The notes below the pieces were generated by a model. The model saw nothing but the letters and a program-made list of their open reading frames with translations, had not been told where the DNA came from and made no database searches. This document shows, one piece after another, positions 16,899 through 26,662 of a DNA stretch of 59,823 bases. This DNA comes from an uncultured Muribaculaceae bacterium (GTDB lineage: Bacteria; Bacteroidota; Bacteroidia; Bacteroidales; Muribaculaceae): assembly GCA_944321725.1 (NCBI GenBank), contig CALUMI010000014.1:1-59823 (forward strand). The letters run 5' to 3'. Position 1 is the stretch's first letter. The number at the start of each line of letters is the position of its first letter. A program made the translations under genes and the position numbers.

Positions 16899-17193
16899 AA
16901 TTTTTTCCATTGATGGTTAGGTGTAATGTTGTTTTTGATATTCCTGCTTTCCACAAGTTTGCCGCTTAATGCCAATCCCAAAGCCTCTTTATTGTCCGAC
17001 AAGAATCTGGCTATTTTAGAGTTGGCTGTAAGGAAAATGCCGCTGTCGCTACCGGACGAAAGACATTCCGACAAAAGTGCACATAGTCACGTTCATACCT
17101 GTCGAGGTATGCAAAAATGAAATCATGCGAATCGAATGTTTCAGGGAGCAACGTGAGAATCTCCCGGCAACTGTCTAAATTCAGACGGTCCAT
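16895..17193 (-). pseudogene. small protein gene broken by a single-base frameshift
   Basis: Reading starts at ATG 17193 (MDRLNLDSCREILTLL...) and stops early after about 60 codons. Dropping back one base at the A4 run 17073-17076 (T4 on the coding strand), as if one base had been lost, lets translation continue with SECLSSGSDSGIF...NSKIARFLSDNKEAL...NHQWKKL. It then stops at 16895, overlapping the next ATG as ATGA. Both parts have coding-like composition, so the original product was about 99 residues. I infer a recent frameshift, a sequencing error, or less likely programmed slippage. Family unknown; intracellular, with no signal peptide. Confidence 0.6.
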
Positions 17194-17616
17194 AATAAAT
17201 AATGTTTTTGAGCCTTGCGTTGCTCCCTCGCAGAGGCGTTAAAAAAGAAAAGCGTGGAACAATGTCTGATTATCTCATCAGAGGCATCGCCAAACGCCTT
17301 TACGGTGATAAACAGCCCACTCCCACGCCTGCGCGAATATCTCGCACCCCTTGTCGGGGAGTGGATATACGACAAGCACGAGCGCTCTTTAGCTGCAAAT
17401 CCCACCGTAGAATTTTGGCGATTTCCTGATGAAGGATAAGCAAGAAACGCTTCTTAACAATTATGTCCGTAAAGAATACAATCCTTTACAGTTGCAAACA
17501 TACGGAAAGTTGTGTACAAATACAAATTATTAATGCCCAAAAATCCGGGCAAAAAAAGAAACCGCCACAAAGTTATCCTGAGGCAGTTTCTCCGTTTGCT
17601 CTTTAGAAACACTTTG
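17194..17616. other. gap with small ORF remnants
   Basis: No full gene is recognised here. On the plus strand a frame ending at 17439 (in-frame GTG near 17251) reads like protein: LREYLAPLVGEWIYDKHERS then EFWRFPDEG. It overlaps a 34-codon ORF (17429-17533, start MKDKQETLLNNYV). The pair looks like the remains of, or a very small version of, a two-gene unit. Neither resembles a family I know. Confidence 0.3.
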
Positions 17617-19140
17617 TTATTCCCACTCTATGGTTGCCGGCGGTTTGGAGGAGATGTCGTAGCATACGCGGTTCACGCCTTTCACCTTGTTGATGATGTC
17701 GTTTGACATTTTGGCGAGGAACTCGTATGGCAGATGCGCCCAGTCTGCGGTCATGGCATCGGTGCTTGTAACGGCACGTAACGCCACAGCGCGCTCGTAG
17801 GTGCGCTCATCGCCCATAACGCCAACACTCTGCACGGGCAACAGGATTACGCCGGCCTGCCAAACCTTGTCGTATAGATTCCAATCGCGCAGCCCCTGAA
17901 TGAAAATATCGTCGGCATTCTGCAGTATCTCGACCTTTTCGCGTGTGATGTCGCCAAGTATGCGCACGGCAAGACCCGGTCCGGGGAACGGATGGCGCGT
18001 TATCAGATGTTCCGGCATTCCAAGCTCACGACCTACGCAGCGCACCTCGTCCTTGAACAGCAGGCGCAAAGGCTCGCATAGCTTCAAGTTCATTTTTTCC
18101 GGCAGTCCGCCAACATTGTGGTGGCTCTTGATGACTGTGCCGGTAATCGAGAGCGACTCTATGCAGTCGGGATATATGGTGCCTTGTGCAAGCCATTTAA
18201 CATCCTTAATCTTGCGGGCTTCCTCGTCGAACACGTCGATGAAGCCTTTGCCTATTATCTTGCGTTTGCGCTCAGGCTCCGTCACTCCTGCAAGTTCGGT
18301 GAAGAACTTTTCGGAAGCGTCCACGCCTATCACGTTCAATCCAAGACACTCATAGTCGTGGAGCACGTTGCGGAACTCATTCTTGCGCAGCATTCCGTGA
18401 TCGACGAATATACAGGTAAGATTCATCCCGATGGCGCGGTTTAGCAACACGGCAGCCACTGATGAGTCGACACCTCCGCTCAGTCCGAGCACCACTTTGT
18501 CGTCGCCAAGTTTCGCTTTCAGGTCGGCAACTGTGGTTTCGATGAACGATGCCGCGCTCCAATCCTGCTTTGCGCCACAAATGCCTACCACGAAGTTTTC
18601 GAGGAGCTTGGTGCCTTCCGTAGTATGGTACACTTCCGGGTGGAACTGCACGCCCCACATTTTCTCGCCCTTCACCTGATAAGCGGCTACCGCCACCTTG
18701 TCGGTCGAGGCGATTATCTCGAAATTGCCGGGTACGGCAGTGATTGTGTCGCCATGACTCATCCATACCTGAGTATTGTCCGACAATCCTTTCAACAAAG
18801 GATTCTCCTTGTCGATACGCGAAAGATGCGCCCTGCCGTACTCGCGCGTGCCGGCCGGCTCCACTTTTCCGCCATTGACGTAAGAAATGAACTGCGCCCC
18901 ATAGCAAATGCCCAAGACAGGATATTTTCCGCGTATTTGAGAAAGGTCGATTTTAAAGGCCTTTTCGTCGTAGACGGAAAACGGGCTTCCGGACAATATC
19001 ACGCCGATTACCGACGGGTCATTGTCAGGCATCTTGTTGTAAGGCACAATCTCGCAATACACGTTCAACTCGCGGACACGGCGGCCAATGAGCTGTGTGG
19101 TCTGTGAACCGAAGTCAAGTATTATGATTTTTTCGTGCAT
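17617..19140 (-). CDS. guaA: GMP synthase (glutamine-hydrolysing)
   Basis: A 507-residue bifunctional enzyme converting XMP to GMP using glutamine and ATP, the last step of guanine nucleotide synthesis. The N-terminal class I amidotransferase domain begins [21 protein letters not shown] and has the nucleophile cysteine in GICYGAQ near residue 78 and the His/Glu pair in QFHPEVYHT near residue 168. The ATP-pyrophosphatase domain has the PP-loop [13 protein letters not shown] near residue 219. The C-terminal dimerisation domain ends in PPATIEWE, the usual GuaA terminus. It is 9 nt downstream of the antiporter gene on the same strand. Confidence 0.97.
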   Translation of the reverse strand: MHEKIIILDFGSQTTQLIGRRVRELNVYCEIVPYNKMPDNDPSVIGVILSGSPFSVYDEKAFKIDLSQIRGKYPVLGICYGAQFISYVNGGKVEPAGTREYGRAHLSRIDKENPLLKGLSDNTQVWMSHGDTITAVPGNFEIIASTDKVAVAAYQVKGEKMWGVQFHPEVYHTTEGTKLLENFVVGICGAKQDWSAASFIETTVADLKAKLGDDKVVLGLSGGVDSSVAAVLLNRAIGMNLTCIFVDHGMLRKNEFRNVLHDYECLGLNVIGVDASEKFFTELAGVTEPERKRKIIGKGFIDVFDEEARKIKDVKWLAQGTIYPDCIESLSITGTVIKSHHNVGGLPEKMNLKLCEPLRLLFKDEVRCVGRELGMPEHLITRHPFPGPGLAVRILGDITREKVEILQNADDIFIQGLRDWNLYDKVWQAGVILLPVQSVGVMGDERTYERAVALRAVTSTDAMTADWAHLPYEFLAKMSNDIINKVKGVNRVCYDISSKPPATIEWE

Positions 19141-19149
19141 AAAATTGAT

Positions 19150-21537
19150 TTATTGGTTGTTTGTATTAATTAGTTTCACTTTCTTCGCGTCGCCTACGAG
19201 CCAAAGATTGTCGCCGGCATTCAATACCGTATCGCCGGTAGGATTCTCATACGAGCCGTCGGAATGCTCTACCGATACAAGCATTGCGGAATACTGTTTG
19301 CGCAGATTTGCGTCGGCCACTCTCTTTCCGGCAAGAGGCGATTTCTCAGAAAGCACAATGCTTGTAAACTCGATGTTCACGCTCTCATTGTCGTTGTTCT
19401 GTGTTTCTTTGGATGGCATTTCCATTGTGTTGAGCAGTTGTTGTATCTGCTCGTCATTGCCTATCACACCCAATGTGTCGCCGGGAAAGATTCTTGTTTT
19501 GCTGTCGGGTATCGTTATCGTATGCTCTCCGCGCTGTATGCTTGCCACATTTACGCCGAACAGTTTGCCAATGTTCGAGCGTCCGAGCATCTCCCCGACA
19601 AACGGGCAGTCGTAGCCGACAGTTATGTAGGCGAGGTGCATGTCGCTTACGAGGTTGGTGTTGCGTCCGCTGCGGCGCAACTCTCTTTCATGTAGATTGT
19701 TGTAGAATTGTGATTCTATCCGCCGCATGTGCTTGCGGACCGATTTGGAGAAATAGATTGCTATGAATATGAAAAGTGATAGTGCGATTACTATGGCAAT
19801 GACATGTGAATATACTGTCAGAATGAAGAACACTATAAAGCCGAATGCCATGAGTACGCGGACAAGACGTATGGCAATAAAAGGCATGTTGGAGCGGACG
19901 CTTTCGCTTCTTAGCTTCTCTCTTTCCCATTTTTTTGTGCTCGGATAGCATAGGGCAAGCAAAAAAGGCGACATTACTGTTATTGTGACGGCAGTGTAAA
20001 TCAGTTTGCCCCAAAAATCATCCTCAGAGTGCAGCAATACGGGTTTCAGATAAGTGGACGATACGAACATTATGGCGATGAGAAGCACGGAGTAGAGCAA
20101 TATTCTCCACACGTTGCGCTTGGCAATTTGTTTCCACAGCGTTCCCAATTCAGGCTCATTGCGGGCGGATGACGCGCTGTAGCGTGATATCAGGGAGAGC
20201 AGCTTTTCAGGAATTTTACTTTCTATCCATGTGCTGAACGGTTCGGAAAGTTTGATGAAATACGGAGTGAAAAATGTGGTGATTACCGATACTGCGACTA
20301 TTATAGGATAAATATCGGAATCGATTACTCCCAGCGACATGCCGAGTGTCGCTATGATGAATGAAAACTCACCGATTTGTGTCAAGGAAAAGCCTGACTG
20401 TATGGCGACGCGCAAAGGCTGGCCTGTGACGAGCATACCGACTGTGCCGAAAACAATCATTCCTATTATCACCAATGCCGACAAGCCGATTATCGGCATT
20501 GTGTATGTGGCGATAATCTGCGGATTGACCATCATTCCCACCGATACGAAAAATAAGGCTCCGAATAAGTCTTTTACGGGGGAGATTATTTTTTCTATTC
20601 TTTCAGCCTCGCTTGTCCCGGCAAGAATGGAGCCCATAACAAATGCCCCGAGTGCTGTAGAGAAACCTGTGTAAGAGGATAGTATTACCATAAGGAAGCA
20701 CAAGCCGACTGCCACTAAAAGCAACAGCTCGTCGGTAAGAAATTTACGTTGTTTCTCAAGAAAAGAAGGGATGAGGTATACTCCGATTACGAACCACAAT
20801 ACGAGGAAAAACAACAGCTTTCCGATGCTCCAAAACAATTCATCGCCTGAAACGCTGTTGTTGACGGCTATCGATGACAGCAGCACCATCAGGACCACGG
20901 CAAACAGATCCTCGACGATGAGCACGGCAAGCACTTGCGACACGAAGCGCCGGTGCATCAGCCGCAAGTCGTTTAATGCTTTCAACACTATGGTTGTTGA
21001 CGACATCGACAGCATTCCACCGAGAAAAAGGCTGCTTATAAACGAAAAGCCCATTAATTTTCCGGCAAAGAAACCTGTAGTCATCATTCCTATGATTATT
21101 ACCAACGCTGTTATTGCGGCAGATCCTCCCACGTTGAGCAATTTTTTGAAACTGAATTCCAAACCTAATGAAAACAAAAGGAAGATGATGCCTAATTCAG
21201 CCCAAAAATCCACATTTGCCTCATCGACTACTGAGGGGAAATAGGAAAAATGCGGTCCGACAAGAAAGCCGGCTACGATATATCCCAATACGACAGGCTG
21301 TTTCAACCGTTTGAACAATATGGTCATGATTCCTGCGGCAATGAATATCAAAGCGAGGTCGGAAATCAGACTTGTTTCGTTGCCGCTGTCGTTTGTTTGT
21401 CCGGCCGGTTCGCTTTGATGTGTCGCGGTAGTGGTTTCCATGCCGCTTTCAACTGTCGCGTTTTGAAAATCCGGCGAGTTGAAAATGTGGTCGAATGCCG
21501 GAATGTGGAAATATTGTAGCGGGTCGAGATCTGCCAT
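19150..21537 (-). CDS. CPA2-type cation:proton antiporter with RCK (TrkA-C) domains
   Basis: A 795-residue inner-membrane protein. After an N-terminal exported segment of about 60 residues, the CPA2 (KefB/RosB-like) transporter core of about 12 helices spans to about residue 430. It includes AGFLVGP and GAFVMGSILAGT. An extra membrane pair near residues 480-600 precedes two C-terminal TrkA-C-like regulatory modules (about residues 640-710 and 730-795), seen as FPGDTLGVIGNDEQI and LNAGDNLWLVGDAKKV. It probably exchanges K+ or Na+ for H+. The start MADLDPLQ at 21537 is chosen because upstream codons lie in AT-rich intergenic sequence. Probably cotranscribed with guaA. Confidence 0.88.
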   Translation of the reverse strand: MADLDPLQYFHIPAFDHIFNSPDFQNATVESGMETTTATHQSEPAGQTNDSGNETSLISDLALIFIAAGIMTILFKRLKQPVVLGYIVAGFLVGPHFSYFPSVVDEANVDFWAELGIIFLLFSLGLEFSFKKLLNVGGSAAITALVIIIGMMTTGFFAGKLMGFSFISSLFLGGMLSMSSTTIVLKALNDLRLMHRRFVSQVLAVLIVEDLFAVVLMVLLSSIAVNNSVSGDELFWSIGKLLFFLVLWFVIGVYLIPSFLEKQRKFLTDELLLLVAVGLCFLMVILSSYTGFSTALGAFVMGSILAGTSEAERIEKIISPVKDLFGALFFVSVGMMVNPQIIATYTMPIIGLSALVIIGMIVFGTVGMLVTGQPLRVAIQSGFSLTQIGEFSFIIATLGMSLGVIDSDIYPIIVAVSVITTFFTPYFIKLSEPFSTWIESKIPEKLLSLISRYSASSARNEPELGTLWKQIAKRNVWRILLYSVLLIAIMFVSSTYLKPVLLHSEDDFWGKLIYTAVTITVMSPFLLALCYPSTKKWEREKLRSESVRSNMPFIAIRLVRVLMAFGFIVFFILTVYSHVIAIVIALSLFIFIAIYFSKSVRKHMRRIESQFYNNLHERELRRSGRNTNLVSDMHLAYITVGYDCPFVGEMLGRSNIGKLFGVNVASIQRGEHTITIPDSKTRIFPGDTLGVIGNDEQIQQLLNTMEMPSKETQNNDNESVNIEFTSIVLSEKSPLAGKRVADANLRKQYSAMLVSVEHSDGSYENPTGDTVLNAGDNLWLVGDAKKVKLINTNNQ

Positions 21538-21636
21538 AAAGAGGAATTTCTGTCGAATGATTGCAAAGGTACGAAAAGGAGAGTGCAGAAACAAATGAAA
21601 ACAAAGCAAATTGAGCAAACTCTTTGCTTTGCGTTA

Positions 21637-21805
21637 GATTTGCATTATCTTTAGATAAGATAAGCTGCATCTCGGCATAACAATTTCAAACGAGTTTGAT
21701 TGTTCTGCACTCGATTTGCGGTATCTTTGGATAAGATAAGCTGCATCTCGGCATAACAATTTCAAACGAGTTTGATTGTTCTGCACTCGATTTGCATTAT
21801 CTTTG
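21637..21805. repeat. 76-bp tandem repeat with promoter-like boxes
   Basis: Two 76-nt units (21637-21712 and 21713-21788) are identical but for a few bases, followed by the first 17 nt of a third (21789-21805). Each unit contains the inverted repeat CAAAC-GA-GTTTG and brings a TTTG 23 nt before a TATCTTTG: 21695-21698 with 21722-21729, and 21771-21774 with 21798-21805. A weaker set lies in front (TTTG 21623-21626, TATCTTTA 21646-21653). The last copy sits 20 nt before the next gene. This looks like duplication of a promoter segment. Confidence 0.85.
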
Positions 21806-21824
21806 CAATCAAATTATTATTGTT

Positions 21825-22757
21825 ATGATGAATTCGGAGAATGCAGAAAATAAAGAATTGGCTAAAGGCCGTAGATATGTAAAGGCGGGAGGGCTGCTTA
21901 TAATGATTGTCCTTCTCGGGATGTTGATCATGGGGTTGGGCTCGTGCGGCTCCAAAACCGACAGGCTACAGGCGCAAATCGACTCGTTGCAGCTTGCCAA
22001 CGAGCAGTTGCAGCTTGCCGGCGAATATGAGCAGCTCAACACAGAGTTCCAACAATATGAGAATCAGGCTCAATATTTGCAAAACGATTCTTTGATTGAA
22101 AAGTACACGGAGGCAAAGGATAAGGTCGAGAAACTTCTTGTTGAGCTGAAGACGCAAAAAATCACAAGTGGCAAGCGCATAAAAGAGTTGCAGGATGAAA
22201 TTTCCACTTTGAAGAAATTAATGCGCCATTATGTTGCTGTAATCGATTCTCTCGGAAAGGAAAATGCCGGGTTGAAAGCTGAAAATAAGGAAATAAAAGA
22301 GCGTAACCAGCAGCTTGCAAGCACAGTAAGCGAATATTCGCAGAAAAACGAGGTGCTTTCGGAAAGAATGCAGCTTGCCGAGAAACTTAACCTTACGGGG
22401 CTTACGTTTACACCGCTCAACAAACGCGGAAAGACTGAGAAAAAAATCGGCAAGGCAAAGCAGTTGCTTGTCAGCTTCACGATTCCTCAAAATAATTCCA
22501 CTCCTGTGGGAGAAAAGACATTTTATGTGAGAATCGTAAGTCCGGAAGGCAATGTGCTTGGCGATGGCGCCACTTTCAGTTTTGAGAACGGAAATGTGGA
22601 ATATACTGCAAAAAAGACCATAGAATATGACCAGCAAGAAAAGCATTTGTCGATTTATTATAATGTGAACACTGCTCTTTCGAAAGGCAATTATATTGTT
22701 GAGGTTTTTGTCGATGACTATCGGCTTGTTTCGCGTACATTCGCGCAGACCAAATAG
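21825..22757 (+). CDS. Membrane-anchored or lipid-anchored coiled-coil protein
   Basis: A 310-residue protein. A short charged N-terminus (residues 1-20) is followed by one hydrophobic segment (about residues 21-42) ending LGSCGSKTD, which could be a signal anchor or a lipobox. Residues 45-185 are a long coiled coil rich in Gln, Leu, Lys and Glu. The C-terminal part (about residues 195-310) is a beta domain with TFYVRIVSPEGNVLGDG and NYIVEVFVDDYRL. The start follows the -7 box at 21798-21805. No function can be assigned; the architecture suggests an envelope spacer or chaperone. Confidence 0.8.
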   Translation: MMNSENAENKELAKGRRYVKAGGLLIMIVLLGMLIMGLGSCGSKTDRLQAQIDSLQLANEQLQLAGEYEQLNTEFQQYENQAQYLQNDSLIEKYTEAKDKVEKLLVELKTQKITSGKRIKELQDEISTLKKLMRHYVAVIDSLGKENAGLKAENKEIKERNQQLASTVSEYSQKNEVLSERMQLAEKLNLTGLTFTPLNKRGKTEKKIGKAKQLLVSFTIPQNNSTPVGEKTFYVRIVSPEGNVLGDGATFSFENGNVEYTAKKTIEYDQQEKHLSIYYNVNTALSKGNYIVEVFVDDYRLVSRTFAQTK

Positions 22758-22787
22758 TTGCCGATAAATATCTGTTTTTTTTCATAA

Positions 22788-22811
22788 GGCATGGAGCGTG
22801 TGCGCCATGCC
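22788..22811. promoter_or_regulatory. 7-bp inverted repeat upstream of the membrane regulator
   Basis: GGCATGG (22788-22794) and CCATGCC (22805-22811) flank 10 nt, ending 27 nt before the regulator ATG at 22839. No T-tract follows on the plus strand, so a regulatory or operator role is as likely as termination of the preceding gene. Confidence 0.35.
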
Positions 22812-22838
22812 GGTGTACGAACCTGTAAAACCTATAAA

Positions 22839-25701
22839 ATGCCTCGTTTGCGCAAACTGACAACAATCGCGCTTATGGCGCTGACAGTGGCGGTGTCGTT
22901 CGCCTCAAAATTCAAGCCTGTAGTGACTAATTTCTCGGTTATCGAGCAATTAGACGATGCCGGCATACAGAATTGGGGATGCACGCAGGGCAGTAACGGG
23001 GAAATGTACTTTGCCAATAATAAGGGGATGCTGATTTTCGACGGATATAAGTGGGAAATCTCAGCTATACCGGGCGATATAGTGATACGCAGTGTGTTTG
23101 CCGACGGAGATTCTGTGTTTGTCGGCTCGTATGAGGAGTTCGGATATTTTAAGCGCGACGGGTTCGGCAATTTTGAGTATCACTCTTTTTCCGACAGATT
23201 GAAAGGCGTCGATCTTGAGCATGAGGAGGTGTGGAATATCCTGAAGATAGACGGTAAGATATTTTTCCAGACATTTGTTTCCGCTTTTGTCTGGGACGGG
23301 AAGCAACTTTCGCGCATTTACGATGAAAATTTGCATCCGCTTTATTATCATGACATCGGCGGCGAGATTTTCGCTCAGATGATTAACGGCGGATATTATT
23401 CTCTAAAATCAAATGGGGGGGGGGTGGAAATACCTAAAGGTTTTCGACCGTAGTGTCTTTGGCAACGATGATATAGTTGCGGCTTTGCCTATGAGAAAAG
23501 GGGAAACAGTGCTTTGCAGTGAAAGCAACGGTTTGTTTCTGATGAGAGGCAAGACTGTTGAGCCGTGGCATACGGAAATCGATAATGATTTGATAGCCGG
23601 ACAGATTAACCGTGCGGTCACGTTGAAGGATTCAACGATTGTGGTTGGAACCATTTTGAACGGAATATACGCCATCGATACAAAAGGCCGCCTCAAATGG
23701 CATTACAACATAGAAACCGGATTGCAGAACAACTCTGTTTTGCGCCTGTTCTGCGACCGCAATAATAATGTGTGGGCAGCGTTGGACAATGGCATATCGC
23801 TTGTGCATACAGGTTCTCCATACTCAATAATGATACCTGAGCGCGGGGAGCTTACGCTTGGGATGATTTATGATTTGGAAATTGTGGGCGACGATATGTT
23901 CATTGCGTCGAATCAGGGCGTTTATAAATATGGCATGACAAGCGGCGATATCAGTTTCGTTAAAGGAAGCGACGGACAGAATTGGCATATATCGCGGTTT
24001 GGCAGGCAGATTTTTGCCGGAAATAACCGTAATACGTTGGAAAGTACCGACAATGAAAATTTCACTGTCGTTAGTCCTACTCCGAGCAGCAGCACCTGTA
24101 TGGTCAGGTGCCGGATTAACGAGCAGGACATATTGCTTGAGTCGTCATATTCCATTTTGCGCATCTACAGATACAGTAACGGGGCGTGGCGGTTCTCGAA
24201 TGATGTGGACGGCTTTATTGCGCCTGTGCGCCAGATAGAGGTGGACCACAGCGGAACGGTTTGGGCTACAAATATGACGCGCGGAATATACCGTATAGAG
24301 TTGTCGCATGATTTGAGGAAAGCGGATTCCGTGCAGTATTTCAAAAGCATTTCTGATTCTGTCCCTACAAATAATTATATAATGAAAATAAGGGGGAGGG
24401 TAGTGTTCTCCGATAACAGCAGATTGTATGTTTACGATGATATGCGGCAGAAAATCATCCCCTATAAGGAGATTAACGACATTCTCTCTTCTACAGCCGA
24501 TATACATTATGCCACTCCTGTCGACGACAAAAACTATTGGTTGTCGGGCAAGGAGGGTTATTCATTAATCAGGTTCGAGAATAATAAGTATAGTTTGGTG
24601 TATAATATTCCTGTCGGGTTCTTCGGTCTGGAGAACAATGAAAGCAACAATAAGGTTTATATACACGGTCGCACAGCCTATTTCAATTTGAATAACGGCA
24701 TCGCTTGTCTTGATTTCAGTAACGACAAACTTGCCGGTGAAAGCAAGCGAAGCGCCGCGCTGACGTTGAGCCATGCGTTTTACACATCTTCCGAAGGCAA
24801 TAATATCCCGTTGCTTATATATAGTAAGGACAAGCAGGAAGTCAAAGGAAACATCTCTTTGCAGTTTTCTTATCCAAATTACGACAGCCAGCCTGTTGCT
24901 TTCAAATTTATTCTTTCGGGAGCGAAAGATATGGTTGTGGTAAAAAATGTGCCTGAAATTGCTTTTCATGATTTGAAACGCGGAAAATATAAGATTACGG
25001 CACAGGCAATAGGCTCTGAGGGCGAGGTGATAGCGTCGTATGTCTATGAATTTGTGATACCTACGCCTGTGTTTTTGTCTGTCCCGGCCATTATTCTGTA
25101 TGTTGTATTATTGCTTGCAGGTATATACCTCTTTTCCAAGTGGCAAACATCTAAAGTGTTGAAACAAAAACGGAAAGAGTATGAGATGGAGAAGCGTGAG
25201 CAGGATATAAAGATGCTTGAGCAGGAAAAACTGATTGCGAGCCAGCAGCAGCAGCTCCTTGAGGCGCAATTGTCAACAAAGAGCAAGGAGCTGGCAAGCC
25301 TGACGCTGAATGTGCTTGCAAAACAGAAGACAATAGAGAGCCTGAAAGACTCGATCTACTCCAAGAAACTGAAAGGCGGCATAACATCGAAAGATATGGA
25401 TTTGCTTCTGAAACAGTTGGAAGCGGCAAAAGGCGATTCCGAGTTTTGGGGCATGTACCAAAATAATTTTGACCTTATACACGAGCATTTTTTCCGTAAT
25501 TTGCGGGAACGCTATCCTCAGCTTACTCCGAGCGACTTGAAGTTCTGCGGATTGTTGCGTTTGAATCTTTCCACGAAAGATATAGCCAAATTCACCAATC
25601 TTACGGTGAGGGGCGTTGAGGCTGCGCGTTACCGTTTGCGCAAGAAACTCGCGTTGCCTGAGAAAGTGTCGCTTATTGAATTTTTAATCGACTTTAAATA
25701 A
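22839..25701 (+). CDS. Phase-variable (frame OFF) membrane one-component regulator with Y_Y_Y and LuxR-type HTH domains
   Basis: Two overlapping frames form one gene. Frame 1 starts at ATG 22839 with a signal peptide (MPRLRKLTTIALMALTVAVS) and beta-propeller-like repeats, and stops at 23453 after 204 codons. Frame 2 continues from a G10 run (23415-23424) to 25701: more propeller repeats, a Y_Y_Y-type beta sandwich (about 24840-25060), one membrane helix (about 25069-25135), a cytoplasmic coiled coil, and a C-terminal LuxR-type helix-turn-helix with LTPSDLKFCGLLRLNLSTKDIA. Nine Gs would join the frames as SNGGGWKYLK and give about 953 residues. With ten, translation ends early. It would sense an envelope signal and bind DNA while membrane bound. 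Slipped-strand phase variation or a base-call error could explain the tract. Confidence 0.85.
23415..23424 (+). repeat. homopolymeric G10 tract inside the regulator gene
   Basis: Ten consecutive Gs lie within coding sequence, the only such run in the window. G10 is out of frame; G9 or G12 would be in frame. Such tracts are classic slipped-strand mispairing sites. Confidence 0.95.
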
Positions 25702-25708
25702 ACTTGAT

Positions 25709-26590
25709 ATGAAACCTAATTTATTCAAAACAAAATTCATTGTGCTGCTTATTGCGGCATTTATGTCGGCGGCGGTATATGCCGGCAGTCCTTTCCCTCC
25801 GGAAGCGAAACCGGGCGACAACGTAATCAGAGTGCTTGCCATAGGCAACAGCTTCTCGGAGGATGCGGTTGAGCAGTATCTTTATGAGCTTGCCGCGTCC
25901 GACAGCATTGAGGTGATAATCGGTAATCTATATTATCCCGGCTGCTCGCTTGAGCGTCATGCCAACAATGTGCGCAATGACATTCCTGACTACAGGTATC
26001 GCAAGATTGTCGGAGGTGTGACTGAACAACGCGATTCCACCACGATAAAATATGCTCTTGCCGATGAGAGTTGGGATTATGTGAGCGTACAGCAGGCAAG
26101 CCATTTTTCCGGTATGCCGGAAACGTATGAGCCTTATCTCAGAGAGGTTGTGGATTATGTGCGGCAGGGGATACGCAAAGACACCAAGCTGATGTTTCAT
26201 TTCACATGGGCTTATTCAAAGGACTCCAATCATGACGGTTTTAAAAATTACGGCAATGACCAAATGACAATGTACAATTCGATTGTTGAGGCTGTAAAAA
26301 AGGCGGATAAGGAAATAGGTTTTGATATAATCATACCATGCGGTACAGCCATACAGAATGGCCGGACTTCATCGCTTGGCGATACTTTTAACCGCGACGG
26401 ATACCATCTGCAACTCACATACGGACGATATACGGCGGCTTGCACTTGGTTTGAGTCTGTATTCGGCAAGGATGTGGTTGGCAATGAATATGCTCCGGAG
26501 GGTGTTACTCCGCTGCAAAAACGTATTGCCCAAAAAGCGGCGCATGCGGCGGTATTGAACCCTTATACGGTTACCGAAATCGACGAATAG
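25709..26590 (+). CDS. Exported DUF4886 (SGNH-hydrolase-like) protein
   Basis: A 293-residue protein with a signal peptide (to about residue 25, VYAG). The DUF4886 domain has an SGNH-hydrolase layout: block I IGNSFSEDAV with the candidate nucleophile serine near residue 49, a middle block with YVSVQQASHFSG, and a C-terminal RDGYHLQ carrying the Asp-x-x-His pair near residues 230-233. Members are thought to act as esterases or deacetylases on carbohydrates, but no substrate can be read from the sequence. It starts 7 nt after the membrane regulator, so the two are cotranscribed and it may be a product of, or controlled by, that system. Confidence 0.85.
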   Translation: MKPNLFKTKFIVLLIAAFMSAAVYAGSPFPPEAKPGDNVIRVLAIGNSFSEDAVEQYLYELAASDSIEVIIGNLYYPGCSLERHANNVRNDIPDYRYRKIVGGVTEQRDSTTIKYALADESWDYVSVQQASHFSGMPETYEPYLREVVDYVRQGIRKDTKLMFHFTWAYSKDSNHDGFKNYGNDQMTMYNSIVEAVKKADKEIGFDIIIPCGTAIQNGRTSSLGDTFNRDGYHLQLTYGRYTAACTWFESVFGKDVVGNEYAPEGVTPLQKRIAQKAAHAAVLNPYTVTEIDE

Positions 26591-26608
26591 AATGTTGCTC
26601 TGAAAAAT

Positions 26609-26644
26609 AATGCCCCTGTAGGCTGTTGAGCTTGCAGGGGCATT
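26609..26644. terminator. bidirectional terminator between convergent genes
   Basis: A perfect 10-bp stem pairs 26609-26618 with 26635-26644 around a 16-nt loop, flanked by A-rich and T-rich sequence. It lies between the DUF4886 gene (plus) and the M3 peptidase gene (minus) and can serve both. Confidence 0.75.
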
Positions 26645-26662
26645 TCATTATATGGCAATGTT

